A stretch of DNA of 64,000 nt from Eopsaltria australis. Lineage: Eukaryota > Chordata > Aves > Passeriformes > Petroicidae. Position 1 is the first letter of the stretch, and the number at the start of each line of letters is the position of its first letter. A program made the position numbers and the translations under genes. The DNA is taken from positions 186,001-250,000 of the forward strand of contig JAVTVJ010000117.1 of NCBI GenBank assembly GCA_034509425.1, read 5' to 3'. The notes under the pieces are model-generated. The model saw only the letters and a list, made by a program, of their open reading frames with translations, was not told the DNA's origin and ran no database searches. Positions 21,901-35,063 of the stretch are shown piece by piece.

Positions 21901-23721
21901 AGCAGGGAAATTTGTCATCTGCAGGAGTTCCTGGTGCCAGAATTATCTAAATATGGACTCTCCCCCATGGAACGTGCCTGTCATGCCTGTCAGCAGAGGA
22001 GTGCACCCGACCCACTCAGCTCAATTCCAAAGGGAAAGGAGATCTCCACAGTGTAGGAAGGTGGTTACTCCTGCTGACTCCCACACAGAGCCTCAATTAA
22101 CTACCAGCAGCTTCAGGACATTAAATTTGCTCACCACCTACAACAAGAAAAGCAAAGCTGCAGTGGGCAAGACTGAGCAGTTCTTGCACATTGCAGCCAA
22201 GGAGTTCGGGTGCTGATTCTGTTTATTTGGTAGGTGGGTACAGATCCCAGCGTTGTGCTATTCCTTGACATGTTTAGAACAAGACCTTCCCATCTCTTCA
22301 TGAGTTCCTGGATGTTGTGCAGAACCAATCTCTGTCATATCCTGTAGGCTACTATGGATCCTGCTCCAGCTCTCCTTCTACTGCAGTTTTCACCAGCCTG
22401 GGTCACGATAATTTAAAAGCAGGTAATGCATCACTTGTTACAAGGAGTTTCTTTTTCCTCAGTTTGCTGCCTGGCATCTCTCCTCAAAGGTTTTTGAAGA
22501 TTAACTGCACTAACTCTGCAGCAGCTGTGCCTCTCATCAGTTCTCCAAAATACTGTACTACAATATAAAGCAATTTACTTCATGCTCACACTCATCCACG
22601 ATGTGGGGAAATTTCCATTTATGATGGGAAAAAAAAGACATTCTGGGAAGGAAAAAGAAGCCACCATATACTTTGCTTACCAACAGGTCTAAAGCCCAAA
22701 ACTCCCTGTTTTTTAGTAGTCAGAATTTTTACTTGGGGAGCCATGTGAGAATAAAAGAGATGAACCCGCTCAGACAAGAGTCTTTGTATGGTCACTGCCA
22801 AGTGATCTTGGTGTTTTTACTATTTTTGGCTATGTGATAGAAAATTTTTTCCAGTTATATGTAGCATTGGCAACCAGTTTGATTTTAACCTCCCAAAATA
22901 TGAAGTGGGTTTCAGAACCAGAAGCTGATATAAAAGCACTTCAGAGTAGACAGGAATAGAAAAAAATCCTTAGGAATTTTCATTTTGTTTTATTAAATTT
23001 CTTTTGTATCTCTTCAGGGGAAAAAATAATCTTCCTTGTATATCATAAACTACTGGTAAAGCTACTCAGGATAACAATAGCCACTTCATTGCTGAGAAGA
23101 GCCAGAATACATAAATGATGCTGTATTTAATTTTAAAAGTGATTATATGACCTGGATCTACTTATGTGGAGGAAAATATTAAAGGGGGAAGTTATTGCTG
23201 TGTCTCCATTTGATGTCTTTCCCAGTACAGCTAACAGCCTCAGAAACAAAATTCCATTTGCCAAATAATTACAAACTTTTGGGATGGTTACATTAAATAA
23301 GCAAAGAGCAATTCAGGCCTTTCTAATTCAGGAAACTGAAGCTGCCTTTAAAGAATCGCTCTCTCCTATGGGGCAAAGGTATTAATGAAATTATATCATT
23401 AGTGCAAAGATTAATACAATTTCAAGAAGATATTCTTGGTCATCAGCTTAATATAAAGACATAGAAGAGGAAAGTAATCATCTGACTCCAGAAATAACTA
23501 CTGACCCTGTCAGGATCTATAACCTGTCAGACACGAAACTGAATGACAAAGTTTAGGAGAAAGCTAAACACAGAAACAAAAAACCCTGCTTATTTTGTAG
23601 TGGGTGATGGTTGCTCTCCATGGTCAGAAGAGATAGATATACATAGCAACAATCTGATGTAGAAAAAGCATTTTGAAGGTATTTCTAAAACACATTTCTC
23701 TCAGCTTATGATGCCTTTTTC
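21901..23721. other. Unique noncoding DNA
   Basis: The first 320 bp (21901-22216) continues an open plus-strand frame out of the simple repeat, but nothing in it matches a domain I know, and it ends in a stop at 22214-22216. No other gene or repeat is recognised up to the LTR at 23722. Confidence 0.5.
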
Positions 23722-24125
23722 TGGTGTCAGGAAATAAAGGCTCAGACACAGTGAAAGGGTGGGGGTTGTTTACCTCGGTATTTTAATAGGATCCTGTTCG
23801 ATGGCTTCTGCCGTCCAGGTAGAACACGCCGCAAAAGCCCCGTCCCCCCAATCGAGTGTACAATTAAAGACTCTACGCATTAGCATATCTACCAGGAGGG
23901 CCCAATAAGGGGCCTGGGTGGGCTAACTTCTAGTTTACAAAATCTGTCCTACTAGGAGACCTTGAAGGCTCACGAAAACAGGGTGTTTGGTCTCTAACTC
24001 TACGTGGCTTCAGGGGTGTTTAGTCTACCGGCCTCCTAAACACCATGAAACCAGGCTAAACTATCACCTAAAGCATCACAAGTATGCATGCTAATACTTG
24101 TGAATATAGGGAACAGGGTACGACA
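23722..24125 (-). mobile_element. Solo LTR of an endogenous retrovirus, young-looking
   Basis: On the minus strand a 404-bp element begins TGTCGTACCC and ends CCTGACACCA, giving TG...CA ends. Flanking five-base strings differ by one base (TTTTC at 23717-23721, TATTC at 24126-24130), consistent with an aged 5-bp target duplication. An ATTAAA poly(A)-type signal (minus strand, complement of 23782-23787) lies about 60 bp from the 3' end. The element keeps many CpG dinucleotides (for example around 23776-23860) in a CpG-poor setting, suggesting recent insertion or unmethylated history. I do not recognise the family by name. Confidence 0.65.
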
Positions 24126-25977
24126 TATTCAGGAGAAAAAGCAGAAAAAATCCCTCAGGCATCATTTACCAGGTGAATTTGTTTCAGTTAAATATTTGCA
24201 GTTTATTTCAGAGGAGTGCTCAAAATTACCACAGTAGTATTCAGTCAAACATTGGGGCAATGAAGCTCCCACTCACCAGCAAATGCAAGGGCACAAGTCT
24301 TGTACATAAGCCAGCTCATCACCTAATTATTGCAAAGCCTGAAGAATGTGCATTCCTAAATTTTACTCTACTGTACAGGTTAAACACTGCTTGTTTTTCA
24401 TTATACAGACAGGAAAAAGGAAGAGGATGGGGGGAAAGCAGGTATTTAACACATTTCAGAGAAGTCAAACGGGAAGGGATTAAGAGACAAATAATCACTT
24501 GTTTTTAAGTAAAACTCAATATGGGTGCTGCTTCCACCTATGAAGTTAAAATAAATGGCTTTTCAAAGACAAAAGTCCTTTCCCAGGGAAATGTTGTCCA
24601 ACAGGTGTAGTGAGGGGAGAAAGAGAAATTGTCGGTTCTTCCTGAAAGATCAGCACTAATGAAAGCCAGGTTCATGGAACATGTGAAATACTGGCCATGT
24701 GGTTACTGGGGTTTTGATGGTTATGTCTGAGGAAATTTTTAATGGTTATATTTAAGGAACATTTGGGAAATGGTATCATCAGAAAGCTTAATTACTGCTT
24801 TACATCTTACATATGTTGTACTTGTAGATGATTGAGCTCTATAAAACCAAATGCCCAGAAGAATTTATTTACTTTTTGATTTCTTTGAACATTCCTGAAA
24901 TGTTTTAAAGCACGTTTTTGGGGTTTTTTTCCCTTAAATTTTAGAGAAATATGGAAGTCACTGCTCCGCATTCCAAGGCAGAAAATGTTATTTTGCTATT
25001 TTATTATGTCACTACTCTGCCTATTGCAAGACTGTAACGCTATGTAGACTAACTTATTGTTGCTTATGACATCTTGGGCTTGCTGTTAATTCAACCAGCA
25101 GAGAGGTTGGTAAATAAGTACTTAGCAGTCTGCCCTCCTTATGGATTTATCAGCTTTATTTAAGGCAATTGAGCTGCAAAGCTGGGGGCTGCTTCTACAG
25201 ACACCTGCTCTGATCAAAAGGAGACATACAAGCTAAAATTCTCAAAGCAGCCAACTTGTGGGTTTGAAATGCATGGCACTCATGTACTTTATGGGAAGAT
25301 GCACAGCTACACTATAAATTTTTTTGAAAGGTGAAAGCAGAAACTTATGCATATGATAAGATAGCGTTAGAAAAGCCCTCATATTAGATTTTTGTCTGGG
25401 CCTTTGAAGGCAAATGAAGTCTGATCTTTACCTCTAAGTCAGATTTATATTTACCTCTTACATGCTCATTTTTTCCCCTGCTGTTTTTCAAATATCATCA
25501 CTTGCCTTTACCCCATGAAAGAGGGGTGTGTGTGAGACAAGCTATTAATCTGAGCCACAAAGACCAGTAACTCTGGAGTGAAGAAAAAAGAAAAGAGAAA
25601 GATCCAGTTGTATTTTTTCTGAGTGATTTTCTCTTTTTTTCTTTGAATGTGTTAAAACCAATTCTCTTGGAATGGGCTCAGGTGTTCACTTTGTTGTATT
25701 GCTGCCAAACAAGCTGGTTTTGGAAAGTTTAAAAGAGTCCTGCTGGGAAGAAGAGGAAAATATAATATTAAAACAAACAAACAAACAAATAAAAAAACTT
25801 TCCCTTATTTATAGTATTTTCATTTTGAGAAAGCTATCAGATATTTTACCTAATAATTTAACAAAGTACCTTCAGAACTGCTCTGGGTAGCAGGTTTGAG
25901 CTGATGGTGCTATGGAAGCCTTAAATCAGGTTTTCATTACTTTATTCAGCCTGAGTTGGTGCCTGCATATTCAGAGG
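24126..25977. other. Unique noncoding DNA
   Basis: No repeat or gene recognised except an (AAAC)n microsatellite at 25770-25795. Open frames (24173-24508, 25672-25890) show no domain. Confidence 0.55.
25770..25795. repeat. (AAAC)n microsatellite
   Basis: About five AAAC units followed by AAAT and an A run. Confidence 0.8.
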
Positions 25978-25978
25978 A

Positions 25979-26068
25979 TCATAGAATGGTTTGGATTGGA
26001 AAGGACCTTAAAGATCCTCCAGTTCCCCCCCCTCCCATGGACAGGGACATCTTCCACTAGACCAAGTC
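25979..26068 (-). mobile_element. Short CR1 LINE 3' fragment
   Basis: A 90-bp severely 5'-truncated CR1 copy. On the plus strand it starts with TCATAGAATGGTTTGGATTG (complement of the 3' octamer end), then GGAAAGGACCTTAAAGATCC, CCATGGACAGGGACATCTTC and CCACTAGACCAA. A C run (CCCCCCCC) replaces the usual AACCCCCC. Close to consensus, so relatively young. Confidence 0.95.
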
Positions 26069-27231
26069 TTATGTTATTTAGATCTAGTTCATTGTGTGTT
26101 ATAAACAAAGATAAGAGCTGTGCAAACTTAATCTTCACAGCATCTTTACACAGATTTTCTGTGTTTTCATCATTTGTGCATTCTCTACTTCCCCAGATTT
26201 GCTTTCTGTCTGACATTTCAATTAAGCTACAAGTGGTAGAGGAATCATTATTACAAATGGAAAAAAAAAAACCCCTTTCACACCCTTAGGGGTCAACAGT
26301 TTATTCAGGGTTGTAAATATAGAAAATACAGGCATCAGAGAGGGCTGAACCAAGTCTCATGAAGTGGAAGAATGAAAGAAATTACATGGCCTCTGAGAAC
26401 TTGTGATTATTAATGCTATGCAAGAGATAAAGACATGATCACATTTCTCAGACCTATTAGTTCTATTTTGAAATATTTTAATGGAGATGATGTTGGGCTT
26501 TTCTTGTTCAATAAAACTTTGTATTTTTTCAGGAATAGTGCTTTTCTTGGTCGTGTGACTTTCCATCAAAAATTCCAACTTTCTATGACAGTACACCCAT
26601 ATCATCCAACCTGAAAGAATTTTGGGAAAAGAAAAACTAGTCCTGGGAAAAAAGCTAAAGGAAATCATAACAACAATAGCAACACAAACAATTACAGGAA
26701 GAAAAATAGAGAGGTTCATTTAATCAGAAATTATTCCCTGAGTGTCAAATTGTTTTTGTTTGGAATGATTTTTTAATCAAAAAAAAAAAACGGATGCAAA
26801 CCCAAAATGAAAATGGAATGGACTTTGAATGTATGTGATATCTGGATGAAACTATTTTTCAGTAACATTATCACAAAGATAATTAGCTAACCTTAATTGA
26901 CAAAAGTAACCCTTCTTATCTCATTTTTGCAAATAACACATTTTACCAAGACGAGTTTCCAAAGTTTGCCTACATGCATATGTTGGTTCCATCTAAATAG
27001 ATAGACAGGCAGATAGATAATTTACTAATTGATTAAGAAAAGAAAACTCATTGTTGTTGGGGAAAAAATCTTTCCACCACTTAAATGCCATTATCTTTAC
27101 TGTGATCACATGCCCACAATATTCAATGTTTGAAAAATATAAAGTCATATGCACTGCTCCCTGAAATCAATCATCTTCAATTACAGTGAAAATTACCTTT
27201 GCAGGCCACTTGCCATTGAAAACTTTCTTTT

Positions 27232-27262
<31 letters not shown>

Positions 27263-30200
27263 AAATAACAAAACTGGGGCAAAATCTTGATCTCACATAA
27301 AATAGTTTCAAATAAAGAAGAACTGGGTGAGAAAAGGTAATTCTCGGTAGTATTTTACATTTTTTTCCCAAACCCTAAGCCGAAGTAATTAGTGAAAACA
27401 AAGCCACAAAAAAGCTAAAATTTCCAGTGGAAAGACAAGCCATGTTATTTTATCATCTTTAGTGCCACTTATTTAAAATTCTATCTGTGTATCAACATTT
27501 TGAAGTAAATGGATGTAAAATTTCAGGCATCCAACTGAGACTACAAATGCTAGGCCAGATTCTGTAGTCACACCAACCAGTTTCAGACCTTTTTGACAGT
27601 GAAAGAAATGGTAGTTTTATATGCATTAATAGTTCATGAAAAAACAAAACAAAACATCAGCTTTGGAGGATTTTTTTGTATTTCCTTGAGTAAATCCATT
27701 AATATTGCAGTCATTTCTGATTAAAACAGCAATTCCAGCACTTTCCAGTTCTGAAGCTACCAGGGACAAGTAATTGAAGTAGTAAGATTTCCAATTCAGT
27801 AGAAATTCTGCTTCTGATTAAAATGAAATTAGACTAATCCGAATTCCATTCCCATTTGAGTCCAACTAAATTAAACAGCAGTTCATGTTTATTTCCAATG
27901 CAAAAAACAACCAACCAAACAAAAAAGTGTTTTTAATCAGATCTCTTTTGGACTCGCCAGCCCAAGAGTGAGACCTCATGAGCTCTTGAGAAAAAAAGTA
28001 AACTGGAAATCGGCCAACTCCTGATAAAAAAAAACATGAGGAAAAGACAACAACAAATCTCAACCATTTTCTGTGAGATGGCTGTGAGAAACATCTCAGA
28101 AAAAAAGAACAATCATGATACAGTCCAGCAAATTTCTCCTTTTTTATATATGCACTGTACTCTATAATAGCATATAGAACACTCATATGTACATTTAGGC
28201 ATTCTTAGGGATCCTATTGAATTTTAACTGATTTGAGCAGATGGAATAAAAAAAATTCTGAAATGTTCTATATATTCTTTAAAAGGCTCCTGCCCATCCT
28301 TGGAAAAGAGGTCAATTTAGAAGTGGAAGCAAATAAAGAAAACAGTGAAATTGTTGTTGGCTTAATGAACATTTCAGGGATACTTTATTACAATTGATCT
28401 AGTTCTCATGATTTTCTCTCTAGGCTGCTAGTCTTGAAAAAGCAACCTTTAATTTCATTCTCAGGCTTTCTAAGAAGGATGCCCTCTCCCCCAACTTTGT
28501 TTAATGGATTTTAATTCCATTATATCCTAATACATTTAATGATCACAGTCACTTAAAAAATCCTACATAAAACACTCACCATACACTTGGTGACTTAAAT
28601 GATAGCAATTTAAATCCAGAACCTATCTTTTTTAGACCTGAGACACAGTTCATGCGCAACAGACACAGAGAGAAACCAAATTAATACCTTGTATTGTCAT
28701 AAATTAAGAAGCCTTATTTCAACAAATGATCCTTTTATTTTTTTTCTTTTTTTTTTTTCTGTGGTTCCCAATCTTCCAGACAATTTTGAATGATATCAGA
28801 AATTCATTCCTAGACTGTGTAACTATGGTCACAGATTCTGATGGGAGTTTTGATCCGATCTTTCAAAAATGCTGCTCAATTTCTTTCCACATATCTGCCA
28901 AAGAGCTGCCTGAAGGTCTGACTCCAGGGTCTGCTCCTGCACAGACTTTCAATACAATGCTAAGAAAAGCTGCTGTGCTCTGTTCTCCATCTCCAGTTAA
29001 TGGCTCTGTTCTGTTTCATTCTTGTTTTGGAGACAGAAGCCATTAACCCTCCTGGGTGGTCAAACATTATGCTAACAAGGACAAATAAACACTTCAGTTT
29101 TGGCACCGTGCAAGACCTAGGGGGTCAAATAATGACAGAGAAGGGTGGTAACGCTTTTTCATGCCCGTACATGGCTACAGTGAAAGAAATGCTTTGCACA
29201 GACATCCCTTATGCTATTTAATCCTCATCAGTAGGTGAACCTTTCCCTGAAGATGCTCTAATGAAGAACACAGCCAACATGACATCACGTAAAAGTGAAT
29301 CCTCCTTTCTCTGTCTTATTTCCAAAAAGATGAACTCAAGTATAAAGAACATTTTTCTGTGTGAAGAAAAGCAATTTTTTCTCTTGGCCTCAGATTATTT
29401 TGCCTTAAAAGCTTTTTTTTCCCCTTCTTCTTAGAAACGAAATTATTTTCTTGTAAAATTATCAAAATTAAGACCGCTCATACAATTTGAAAAGCACAGG
29501 ATGTTATCTTATCCTGTGAAATCACTTTTATCTTAGAAGCTCTGCCTGAGATGCAAGCAGTGAAGCCAACCATGCCAGTTCAGTTCTGAGACCATCTTGT
29601 AAAGCAGGAGAAATCAGACTCACAAAGGGTGTGATTGTTCTAGAACCTTAACTGAAGATTTTTAAAGCTGCAACTCTTTCTGTGAGGCATCAAAATCTGA
29701 TGCTGTATAGCTTCTAAGCAGTACAATATCCTCTCTCTTATTCAAAATGTCATTTTCAGGGCTCAAGATAAAGAACATCACAATGTCTAGACAGTGGGTA
29801 TGTGTCCCAGAAAAATATGTTTTGGCAGAGGAAAATGCTTTTTTTACATGCTGATGAAAGAGCTGTTAAAAGTGGTTGCAACCTCTTACAGGTTATGAGT
29901 CTCTCAGGCATAGAATTCCACAAATTGAATTTTGAAAACCACTGTGCTAGATCCAGAGAATAAACAGAATAAAAAAAATCCCTGTGTGCATGAGTTCACA
30001 ACACAATGACCGAACCACTTCTTTAGAAAGTAGGAGAACTGAATTATAAACAACCCATTGGGTCCAACTCTGACCACCAGGGTAAGAAATGGCAGCCTTG
30101 AAATAACCTTCTTTCAGGGTAGGTAAAAGCATAAGATTTATAAAGTGAATAATGAAAAGAAGGAACTTCAACCTGAAGGTCAAAACCAGAAGAATTTAAT

Positions 30201-31184
30201 GGCTTGGACTTTAGTAGGAGACTAGTCTGCTGTTTTGATGAATAACAAAACCCTTGTACTGAAGAGCCATGAACAATGAAAGGGGATCCTCTTGAAGCAG
30301 AGGAACAAGTCAGATGCCTTTCAAAAACAAAAACTGCACAAAGAAATGTCCTTCAGTGCCAACTATGCAACAAGAAAGGAAAAAATGAATACAGGAGGAA
30401 AATGCAATACTAAATCTGTGTTGTTCTCTTTGCACTGCAGGGACAGAAGCTGTTGCTGGCTGCTCTATTCTACAAGCCCCAGAAACAACAAGTGATCTTG
30501 AGTGGGGGAGTATAACATATTTATCTGGTTTCCTCCTTAAAAAATATTAAAGATGAGGGTGGGTAGCATGTGTACAGACTAGATATGTGCCAATATGATG
30601 CCTGTGTGGGTGACAGCAGTCACTGAGGCAACAAGAACAGACCTCTTCCCAAGAAATTCCAGAGGAAGGGGTTGCTTTCACTGAGATGAGTCAGCCTAGA
30701 ATCAATATGATTGATAAGGGTTTTAGATAAAAACATAGTTTCCATATTGCAGAGCTAGTTTTAATATATCTTTGTAGCTCTGCATTGTGCTACATATGTG
30801 CTGATACCAACATAGATTGAAAGAAAATATGTTGTGCTCTGGTGAGCACCCCCAAAATGGGTTCATTTGATGTTACGTGTTATTTACTTGCAAATAATTT
30901 GAAGAGCTCTAAGAAAGGACTCTGCTGCATTTGTTCAATATTCCTACCACTCTTGTGCTTGACTGCAGTGCACTCATATCATGACTTTTTAAAAGCCAGA
31001 GCATAAGCTATAGCTCCGACAAGACAACTAGACAACCAGTCAAACCAACATGTTCAAGAAGCTATTCCAAAGCTATTTAGAGGTACATTCTTATTGCAAA
31101 GGGAACACAAATCTGGTGGACATTAAGACCCATGAGGTTCTGGTTGAACTCTCTCATTGCTTGGGAGGTTCACTCAATAATCCC
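26069..31184. other. Unique noncoding DNA, about 5 kb
   Basis: Contains a degenerate GATA microsatellite at 26996-27020, a long T-rich tract at 27228-27263 and a T run at 28737-28759. An open plus-strand frame (28726-29046) starts inside the T run and shows no recognisable domain. No gene or interspersed repeat was identified. Confidence 0.5.
27228..27263. repeat. Poly(T) tract
   Basis: About 34 T with a single C interruption, followed by TTAAATAA. It could be a reversed poly(A) tail of an old retrocopy, but nothing recognisable precedes it on the minus strand. Confidence 0.8.
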
Positions 31185-31504
31185 TGCAATGAGGTTAACC
31201 TCAGCTGTCTCCCAGGTGTCCACCAAATTGTTCCCTCACTCCCACTCCTCAGGAGGACAGGGGGACAAAAAAGACCACAAATCTTGTGGGTGAATATAAG
31301 AACAGGGAAATCATCAATCAAATACTGTCATGGTCGAAATAGACTCAGGACAGATTAATTTAATTGGTGATGATCTGTGGGAGGTCTGTCAGAGCTGGTT
31401 GAGACTGATTCTCTCTGATATTGGGGGCAACTCTTGGTGTCTCCCCACAAAAGTCACAGGTGTAGCCTTACAATATCAAAACTTTGTCACATAAACCCAG
31501 TGAA
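31185..31504 (-). mobile_element. ERVL-type LTR with a large internal deletion
   Basis: Both ends match a long avian ERVL LTR that I know, read from the minus strand. The plus strand begins TGCAATGAGGTTAACCTCAG and continues through CCAGGTGTCCACCAAA, CCTCAGGAGGACAGGGGGAC (near 31248), AGAACAGGGAAATCA and GACTCAGGACAGATTAATTT (near 31343). It finishes with TATCAAAACTTTGTCACATA and AACCCAG near 31500, matching the opposite terminus. The family's middle, several hundred bases containing the promoter, is missing between about 31375 and 31460. No target duplication was found. Confidence 0.7.
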
Positions 31505-31661
31505 GTCTTTCAACCTGTGATCTAAGACCATGAAACCCTGTTATCTCCTGCCTGGGTCAGTGTGTGTGCCTAGGTGTGATTCATTATTTTTCTCTATCTC
31601 TTTGTTTCTATGTTAAATAAACAGTAATCAGATACATTTACAGACCATCACTTTCATTCAA

Positions 31662-31950
31662 AGAATCATAAAATTATTAAAATGAGAAGGGACTTCTGAA
31701 GATTCTCCAATCTAATCCCCTGTTTGAAGCAGTGACAATTAGAACAGGTTGTTTGTGACAATGTACAGTCTGGCCTTGAATATATAAAGGATGTAAGGCT
31801 CCACAACCTCTCTTGGCTGAACAGCTCTAGTGTTCAACCATCCTCACAGTAAAAATATGTTTTCTTATATAACTTACTGTATTTCAATTTTCCCATTGCC
31901 TGTTATCCTTTCACTGAGCGGAATCGGGTTTCAAAGCACTCTTTTCAGAT
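31662..31950 (-). mobile_element. Diverged CR1 LINE 3' fragment
   Basis: The plus strand reads AGAATCATAAAATTATTAAA, then AGAAGGGACTTCTGAAGATT, CCAATCTAATCCCCTG, TCTGGCCTTGAATAT, CCACAACCTCTCTTGGC and CCCATTGCCTGTTATCCTTT: the complement of a CR1 3' end in the right order. Divergence is high. It lies 160 bp beyond the ERVL LTR fragment. Confidence 0.8.
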
Positions 31951-32744
31951 CATACTAATCCAATTCTGGTGGAGATTCCTCAATGCTCCTGCACTGCAGG
32001 GCTATTTCTTCTCTTTGTTCTGTTTTTCTGCCTTCCTTTTCTTTAATTATGAGGTTGTCACAGAGGGTATCATGCACTTCACTCATAAGAGAGATGCAAC
32101 AATACACTTTCCTGATATAAACCAGTGAGTTAACAAATTCAATGGTAAATGCCACCTTGGTTTAACAAGATTTGGCATCAAGGTACACTTGATTATTTAC
32201 TGCTTAGAGGATGGGGTCTGATGAGGCTGTCAGGGAGACCCTCCCACTGAGATCCAAAAGACCCCCCTTGCTTCCAGAACTTCTACCTTGAGAGGAGTCC
32301 AGGTGCAGTAAGGAATCTCTCAGCCTTAAAGAGAAATCCAGAGAGGCATCACCACTCAAGGGGAGGTCCTGGTGTGCAGCCCAGTGCCCTGCAGGGGAGC
32401 ACAGTGGGCCCTGGGCTGTCCACTGTTTAGAATGCAAGGTGATTGTAATTAAGTCATATTTGCACACCAACAAGTCACCCAGGTCACTATTCCAGACAGC
32501 CTTTGGCTATCATGTCACTATCTGTCCCCCAAAACCCAGACTAAGCTGCATGCAGCCACCACAATCCCCACTGGTGATTATGGATGAAGCAGGTGGGGGG
32601 AGCACACACCACTACAGAGGTGAGGGCAGCTCTCCCTCAATCCAAGGTTTTCAGGACAGACTGTATCTCTAAAAGATCATTCAGCTATGTTTGGCAGGTC
32701 AACTGCAAGCTCTTGAGCTTGCTGTGGGAGTTAACTATTGGGTA

Positions 32745-32822
32745 AAATTTTATCACCTGTGTTACATGGGTCAGACTGGATGATTACCATAAGGGCTTTT
32801 AGCCTCTGAATCTGTGATTCTC
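32745..32822 (+). mobile_element. Possible tail of an ancient CR1-like LINE
   Basis: A GGGTCAGACTGGATGATTAC motif followed by an AAGGGCTTTTAGCCTCTGAA segment and a terminal ATCTGTGATTCT matches the layout of the last 80 bases of old CR1-type LINEs in sense orientation. Only this short end is recognisable; the GC-richer 500 bp before it (32200-32740) may be its unrecognised body. Confidence 0.4.
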
Positions 32823-34954
32823 TTCTGCCTTAGTCTTGCATTCTTTTCTCTCCCAGTCTTGCATATTTCCCTCTCCTGTGGAACCTGACACAGCACAGAA
32901 TTAGTTGACTGTAATCCTTTTCTCTGGCATTTCCCTGTGTTTTAATTTTGTACAGCAGGATCAGCTATTCCCATTTATCTCAGCAGGAGACTGGAGAGAC
33001 ACAATAGAAACTGTACTGTGAGAGGAAGAAGCAGGGAGGGGCAGCATGGCAAAACTCATAGAATCTGTTATTTTAGTTTGACTACTAATTAGCAAAACAA
33101 TTTGCAAAAGCAGAGCAGTGATAAGTCACATGCTGGCTCTGTCTGCCTCCTGATCCTGATGAGGTGCTTGATTCATTGTGCTTTTTTCCTCTCCTTTTCT
33201 TTCCCCTCCTGCTGTGTGAGCACCAGCTCATCAGAGCCTGTGGCCATTAAAATATTTCCTTGGGGAGAGTGGAGCCATAATCTGGAATCTGACCCTAAAC
33301 ATACACTACTCTTCTGGGGATATTTGTGTACATCAGGCTCACAGTGTCAGAAGATTGTTCAGCACTCCAGCTGTATTTGATTCTACAGTGTCTGGATTGC
33401 TGACCTTTGTGAGATCTGTCCAGATGTCTTTTTGACAGGAGGGTTCAGGCCAAGAGATCCTTCTATCTGCAGACTGACTACATGGAATACACTCCTTGCT
33501 TAGTGGCAACCTTAGGCAGACACAGGAATCAGCCTGTGTGAACCAGTTTACAGCACAACCTCGGGGCATTGTCAGAGCTCACTGATGCCAGTGACAGGAT
33601 CCTTGGATTTTCTGCTTCTTTAGGCACATTAATAAAGGCCTAGGGAATAAATGCTAAATAGTTATCTGTGCTGCACTCAAGTAATACCCAAGCATAATCT
33701 CTGTGTGTACAACACCTTGTGGGCCTGCTTGATCATTTGAAATATTCTCCAATAGATAACTAATTTTTCAAAGATGAAATTCTAATTTTGTTGGTTTATC
33801 CTCCCTTCCCTCCCCCCATTCCCATTAGAAAATCATTCAATATAGCAGAATCTGCTTGAACCATTCCTAGATTTACCTTAAATTCACTGGCCAGGAGGTG
33901 AGAGCCTAGATCATAAATACAGAACAATTTCTATCAGGAAAATGCTACACTGGTTAAAAAAAAATTTTAAAAAAAGGAATAGGAAATATAAGTCTGGAAA
34001 AAAACCCACTATGTTGGGGTTTTTACTCATAATTCCAATTAAAATAAGGAAAATCTTCTTGTGGATTCTTCTTTTTCCTAAAGGCAAATCTGAAATTTAG
34101 GCAAGAGACCTTGATCATCACTGGGATTTTGTCATTTTCAATACTGACCTGAGATTTCCTTTCCACTTCCTTTCTTTCCACTTCTGTCTCCTTCCTATTT
34201 GTTGCATTTTTTTACAACTCTCTCAGTCTGGTTTGCTTTATAAATAGGTTAGGGTCAAGGCAGACAAAACAGATTTTTAGGCCAGCCTCAGGTTCTTTCA
34301 AAGGTAACTTATTTTGTTAAATGGGTCCTGGGATCTTCAACGCTTGGCACTGAGCCTGTAAATCACATTTATAACTTGTAGGGTGTGTATGGTGTGTGTC
34401 TATTACCTGCATTGACAACTCAATTAACCTAAGCAAATAATGCCAGTATCTTTATCTCACTGTTCTCTTGCAGATGCTTTTGGGTAAACACCAGAACACT
34501 GCTGTTCCTGGCACCATGATAGGAGACATCAGGGCCTTCCCCAGGATTGCCTTACTTGAGCATTCTTGAAATAAGCCACTTCTCACCTCCAACAATGAGC
34601 CTTCTTTATGAGGTGTGCATGCAACCTCCACTTAAAGAATAAACACTGTGACGAGAAGGAATTAATCCCTCAGCTATTTCCTCAGCCAGATGATACCAAT
34701 ACCCTTCTAGTTCCTCTTCCATTTTCCATCCATGAAAATAAATATTTGTCTTGTGTGCGTCCTTGGATATTTATCAACAACCAACTTATGAAAAATATTC
34801 CTCTGTAAAATTGCTAAATTTCTTGGACCAGTCCTTCAGACACAAAGCTTCCCAAGCCACCAGATTTGTAGTCTCTAAAGTCAGCACATTAAAACATAAG
34901 TGATACTTTTATATGATTACTCCAAATACCAAGTGATTGTTAAGAATAATTAAA

Positions 34955-35063
34955 ATGCAAATCCAGTGAGTGATAGAACTTCATAATAGAGTCACACTAC
35001 CAAACATATGCACATAAACACACTCATTTGCATGTACATGCACTGAAAACCTCATATGCAAAT
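34955..35063. promoter_or_regulatory. Cluster of three POU octamer motifs
   Basis: Perfect octamers occur as ATGCAAAT at 34955-34962, ATTTGCAT (inverted) at 35026-35033 and ATGCAAAT at 35056-35063. A given octamer is expected about once in 30 kb on either strand, so three within 109 bp is unusual. POU-domain factors bind this motif. Nothing else here proves an enhancer; AT-rich composition raises the chance of coincidence somewhat. Confidence 0.35.

Noticed and set aside
20738..22216. Long plus-strand open frames (492 and 422 codons) and a 379-codon minus frame
   Set aside because: They exist because pyrimidine repeats lack stop codons; the translations are Pro/Phe/Leu/Ser or Gly/Arg/Glu/Lys low complexity, open in overlapping frames on both strands.
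28726..29046. 106-codon plus-strand frame
   Set aside because: It starts inside a T run, has no recognised domain and no splice or conservation evidence available.
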